From: Macrotis lagotis
Lineage: Eukaryota > Chordata > Mammalia > Peramelemorphia > Peramelidae
Direction: 5' to 3'
Assembly (NCBI RefSeq): GCF_037893015.1
Contig: NC_133658.1
Location: 139,977,822 to 140,041,821 of the forward strand
Length of the DNA stretch: 64,000 nucleotides
The number at the start of each line of letters is the position of its first letter. Positions within the stretch are counted from its first letter, which is position 1. The position numbers and the translations under genes are program-made. This document shows positions 52,701 to 64,000 of this stretch, piece after piece. Under the pieces are notes generated by a model. It saw only the letters and a list, made by a program, of their open reading frames with translations. It was not told the DNA's origin and did not search any database.

Positions 52701-55366
52701 GTGAAGCAGAGAAGAATAGAGGAAATGCTGGAACTGAGCAGTTTTGTCTCATTCATTTCTTTGTGAAAAGGAACAACAAAATTTATGCCATTGACTAGAG
52801 AATTGGAAGTGAACCTCAAGTCATTTAAAATATTTCACTAAATAATTTGGGTGCAACTGCTCACTTACTCTCATCTTCTCCACAATCTCACATTATAAAG
52901 GTGCATTAAAAAAGAAATGATTAGGAAAAAAGGAGACATCTTGGCACTGGCACTATTAAATCAAATCCATTTTTTAAACCCCTTCAAACGTTCAGGTACA
53001 CTCAATGGAAAAAGATGTTATTTATGGTCTAACTTTTCTGTTGTTCTATCTAAAATACCAGCCTAAACTTTTCCATTAATTATGTCATCAAAAAAATCTT
53101 GGTACAGCGCTGCTATTCAAAGAGAGAAACAAGCCAACAATGAAATACTATCAAAGAAGCCAGATACAAATACAAATACTTCTAATATAAGGTTTTTGCA
53201 GTGTTCAGCACACCCTGGCTTACCATATAAAATTCAACAGAATACTACTACTAAGTAGTACGAAAGCCAAACACATTATTATACAAAGCAAACATTAGAT
53301 TTCCTGTTGGATGCTGTTTCAAGAAAAGAGTTATGTTTGGCATACTAAATTAAATCTTCTATATTTATAACTTTTTTAAAAAAGCAAATATATCATACAT
53401 GTACAAAATTAAAATATGACAAAGCCTAAACATTATTAAATAATACTAAGAGGATATCAAAATACAGAATATGCTAAGAAGCAAAATTTAGTGTGTTTTG
53501 GTAAGTCATCATTTATGTTAGTAGTGACCACAACTAATGGCACAGCTAGCATTTTCCATTTCGCTCTTGCCACTTGTGGCAAAATCCAGGGAACTGAGCC
53601 TTATTGGAGTAATTGATTCCCTTAATAAAAAAGAAAAATCATTTAGAGGAGGCCCAGTAAGTTCTTTCAGGGAGTTGCTAGTTCAAGTGTAAGGTAATCC
53701 TAGTGTTGTGTTTTTAAAAGTTTTAAAGTTAAAATCCAGTACATATGCACGTGTCTTGTACCCAGAGGCACAAAACTATCTTTTCCTTCTTATTTTCCAT
53801 GTTGTTCCAGTTGGGAATGCTCTGGCAATGTGTAGAATAGTACAATTGCCCCAAGTATGGAAGGGATAAGGATCCAAGTTCTTTTAATGGATTCCTTACT
53901 GGGTCCTTGGAAGGAAGGATGCTATCATGTATCTATAGTTTGTTCTATTCAGTCCAATTCACAGGGAAGAAATGAACACAAGACACTCAACACAGTATTA
54001 CCAAATCTTGTGTTATTTAGTCTTTTTAATGGAGAACACTGGAATACATATTCCTAGAAGCCAAAAATAAACGAATTCCATGAGTAATATAGATGTCTTA
54101 GTGTACTGGCAAATTATAAATTACAGTCAGCACCTTTTGTTAACACTGACTTCCCTGGGAACTTTTCCCAGATGATTGGTAAAGAACAAGTGCATTTGTT
54201 ACTGTTTCATAACCTGTGGACTTAGAAGAACTATTTGTCTCCTAACAGGAGGGTAATATTAAGTACTAAAATAACAATCAATGGAAATTGTTTAGATACA
54301 GCCTTTTAAATTCATCCATCACAACTAAGAAGAGCTACTTAAATATAATTCAAAGTACAATTGTGTATTTTCCACCAAGAAACAAGGCTGGACCAGTCAG
54401 TTAACAAAAGGAATATTTAGTCAAGGTGAGGAAGGGGCTAAAAGGAAAAGGAAAAAGATAAAGCCCCAAATTCCTCTCCAGATCAGCTTTTCATCTGCAT
54501 GCAATGGGGATAATGGACCAAGGAGAAGGCTTTGAGTTGGCTGCATCTCATCTCCTTATAATGGCCTATATCTGTGTGGCAATATGGTAAGGATAGCTGT
54601 TTTTGCTGCCTCTTCATATTCATATAGACATGTTTCATTTGTAAAAAGTTAGAATCAACAAAAAGCATTTAATAACTAGTGAGTAGAGTCATCCTGTAAT
54701 TTTTAAAAATAAAGTATCATATCCATATTAATAACTTAAATATCACGGAGTGCATCTTGACCCACAGCCCAGAAACGTACACTCAATAAAGAGAGACATT
54801 TTGTTTACAGCCAGTTCGCCTACTCCCCCCCCCCCAACTTCCAAGACTACCAGAGAATTCTGAAGGGTCACAATGAGTTAGCTTAAATTAATGTTTCATA
54901 AAAATGCATGTAAAAACTATTACATGGAGTATTCCAGAAATGGAGTGGGGTTCCCACTCTTCCCACCACCACTCCAACTTTTTCTTTAAACATAATGATT
55001 AAACTACCTAAGTCATATTTCTCAAGATTCTTTAAAATTAAAATATAGGAGTGGTTGACTACTTTTACCTTCTACATTCAGGAACATGTTTAAACTTTCT
55101 ATTTGCTGACATAAATTTATTTCTCATTTTTCTTTTTTAAAGGCCAAGGTATATCTGTTTTTTTCAGCTGCAGAAGCACATTTAAGGGCAAGGAACACAT
55201 ACAAAGAATTTAACCCCCTCCCACCACCCAATTCCCTATCATAAACCAATCAAAATCCAGGCACCACTATCTCTGGCTGCCTAGATCAGTTAATTTCCTT
55301 CATTCCAATTACATAGCCAGCTCAGATGATAGACTAAGTACATTATGACTGTTTCTTCCTCATCAA

Positions 55367-55368
<2 letters not shown>

Positions 55369-55404
<36 letters not shown>
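55369..55404. repeat. NSD3: (ATC)n microsatellite in NSD3 3' UTR
   Basis: About 12 perfect trinucleotide units (GAT on the transcript strand), 75-110 nt after the stop codon. Confidence 0.93.
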
Positions 55405-55475
55405 CCTATTTACTTGCTACCTTTTTTCTTTAAAAAAAAGAATTAAAATAAAAAATAAAAACAAAAACACTAAAT

Positions 55476-63977
<8,502 letters not shown>

Positions 63978-64000
63978 CTGGCAAACAAAATCAGAAATGA

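Larger units (their letters stand above)
49725..55475 (-). other. NSD3: Probable long NSD3 3' UTR
   Basis: About 5.75 kb with no SINE, LINE or coding segment, directly after the NSD3 stop codon and ending at a good poly(A) signal. Neighbouring introns carry SINEs every 2-4 kb, so the repeat depletion supports a transcribed, constrained UTR. Earlier signals inside could give shorter forms. The extent is inferred. Confidence 0.6.

Overview
This is a marsupial nuclear DNA window. The genes are typical vertebrate genes, with many small exons and GT-AG introns. The repeats are diagnostic: about twenty copies of one tRNA-derived, CORE-type SINE (WSINE/WALLSI-like), MAR1-type SINEs sharing a 3' end with RTE elements, marsupial L1 pieces, and old MIR, L2 and CR1/L3 remnants. 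The dominant SINE suggests an Australian marsupial, perhaps a dasyurid. That species-level guess is inference.

The window covers the conserved block equivalent to human 8p11.23. From left to right: (i) 1 to about 1740, a SINE-free stretch ending in AATAAA that is probably the end of the BAG4 3' UTR, inferred from gene order; (ii) 1.7 to 12.1 kb, intergenic DNA with nested retroelements; (iii) a CpG island at about 12.15-13.55 kb holding the DDHD2 promoter and non-coding exon 1; (iv) DDHD2 on the + strand, 16 coding exons from 14400 to 33537 giving a 716-residue phospholipase, plus a probable separate 3' UTR exon ending near 36.06 or 36.1 kb; (v) 36.28-42.9 kb, a truncated L1 abutting an ORF1-only (HAL1-like) element, both minus strand, between two convergent genes; (vi) PLPP5 on the - strand, 7 coding exons giving 267 residues, with a second CpG-island promoter at about 48.7-49.64 kb; (vii) the 3' half-kilobase-scale coding end of NSD3 on the - strand: six exons, 360 residues, carrying AWS, SET, post-SET and the last PHD/C5HCH module, followed by a probable 3' UTR of about 5.7 kb whose poly(A) signal lies only about 120 bp before the PLPP5 CCAAT box.

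The genes do not form one pathway. DDHD2 is a serine phospholipase/triglyceride lipase, PLPP5 a membrane lipid phosphatase, and NSD3 a histone H3K36 methyltransferase. They are linked by ancient synteny and compact spacing. Every coding exon was joined by eye with consistent splice sites and phases, and total lengths fit the human proteins as I remember them.

I found no sign of an undescribed biological system. The best leads are structural: a perfect 30-bp minisatellite forming most of PLPP5 intron 1, a G25 tract beside another PLPP5 donor, the tight NSD3 terminator/PLPP5 promoter arrangement, and the composite L1/HAL1-like insertion. No retrovirus-like element or RNA gene was recognised.
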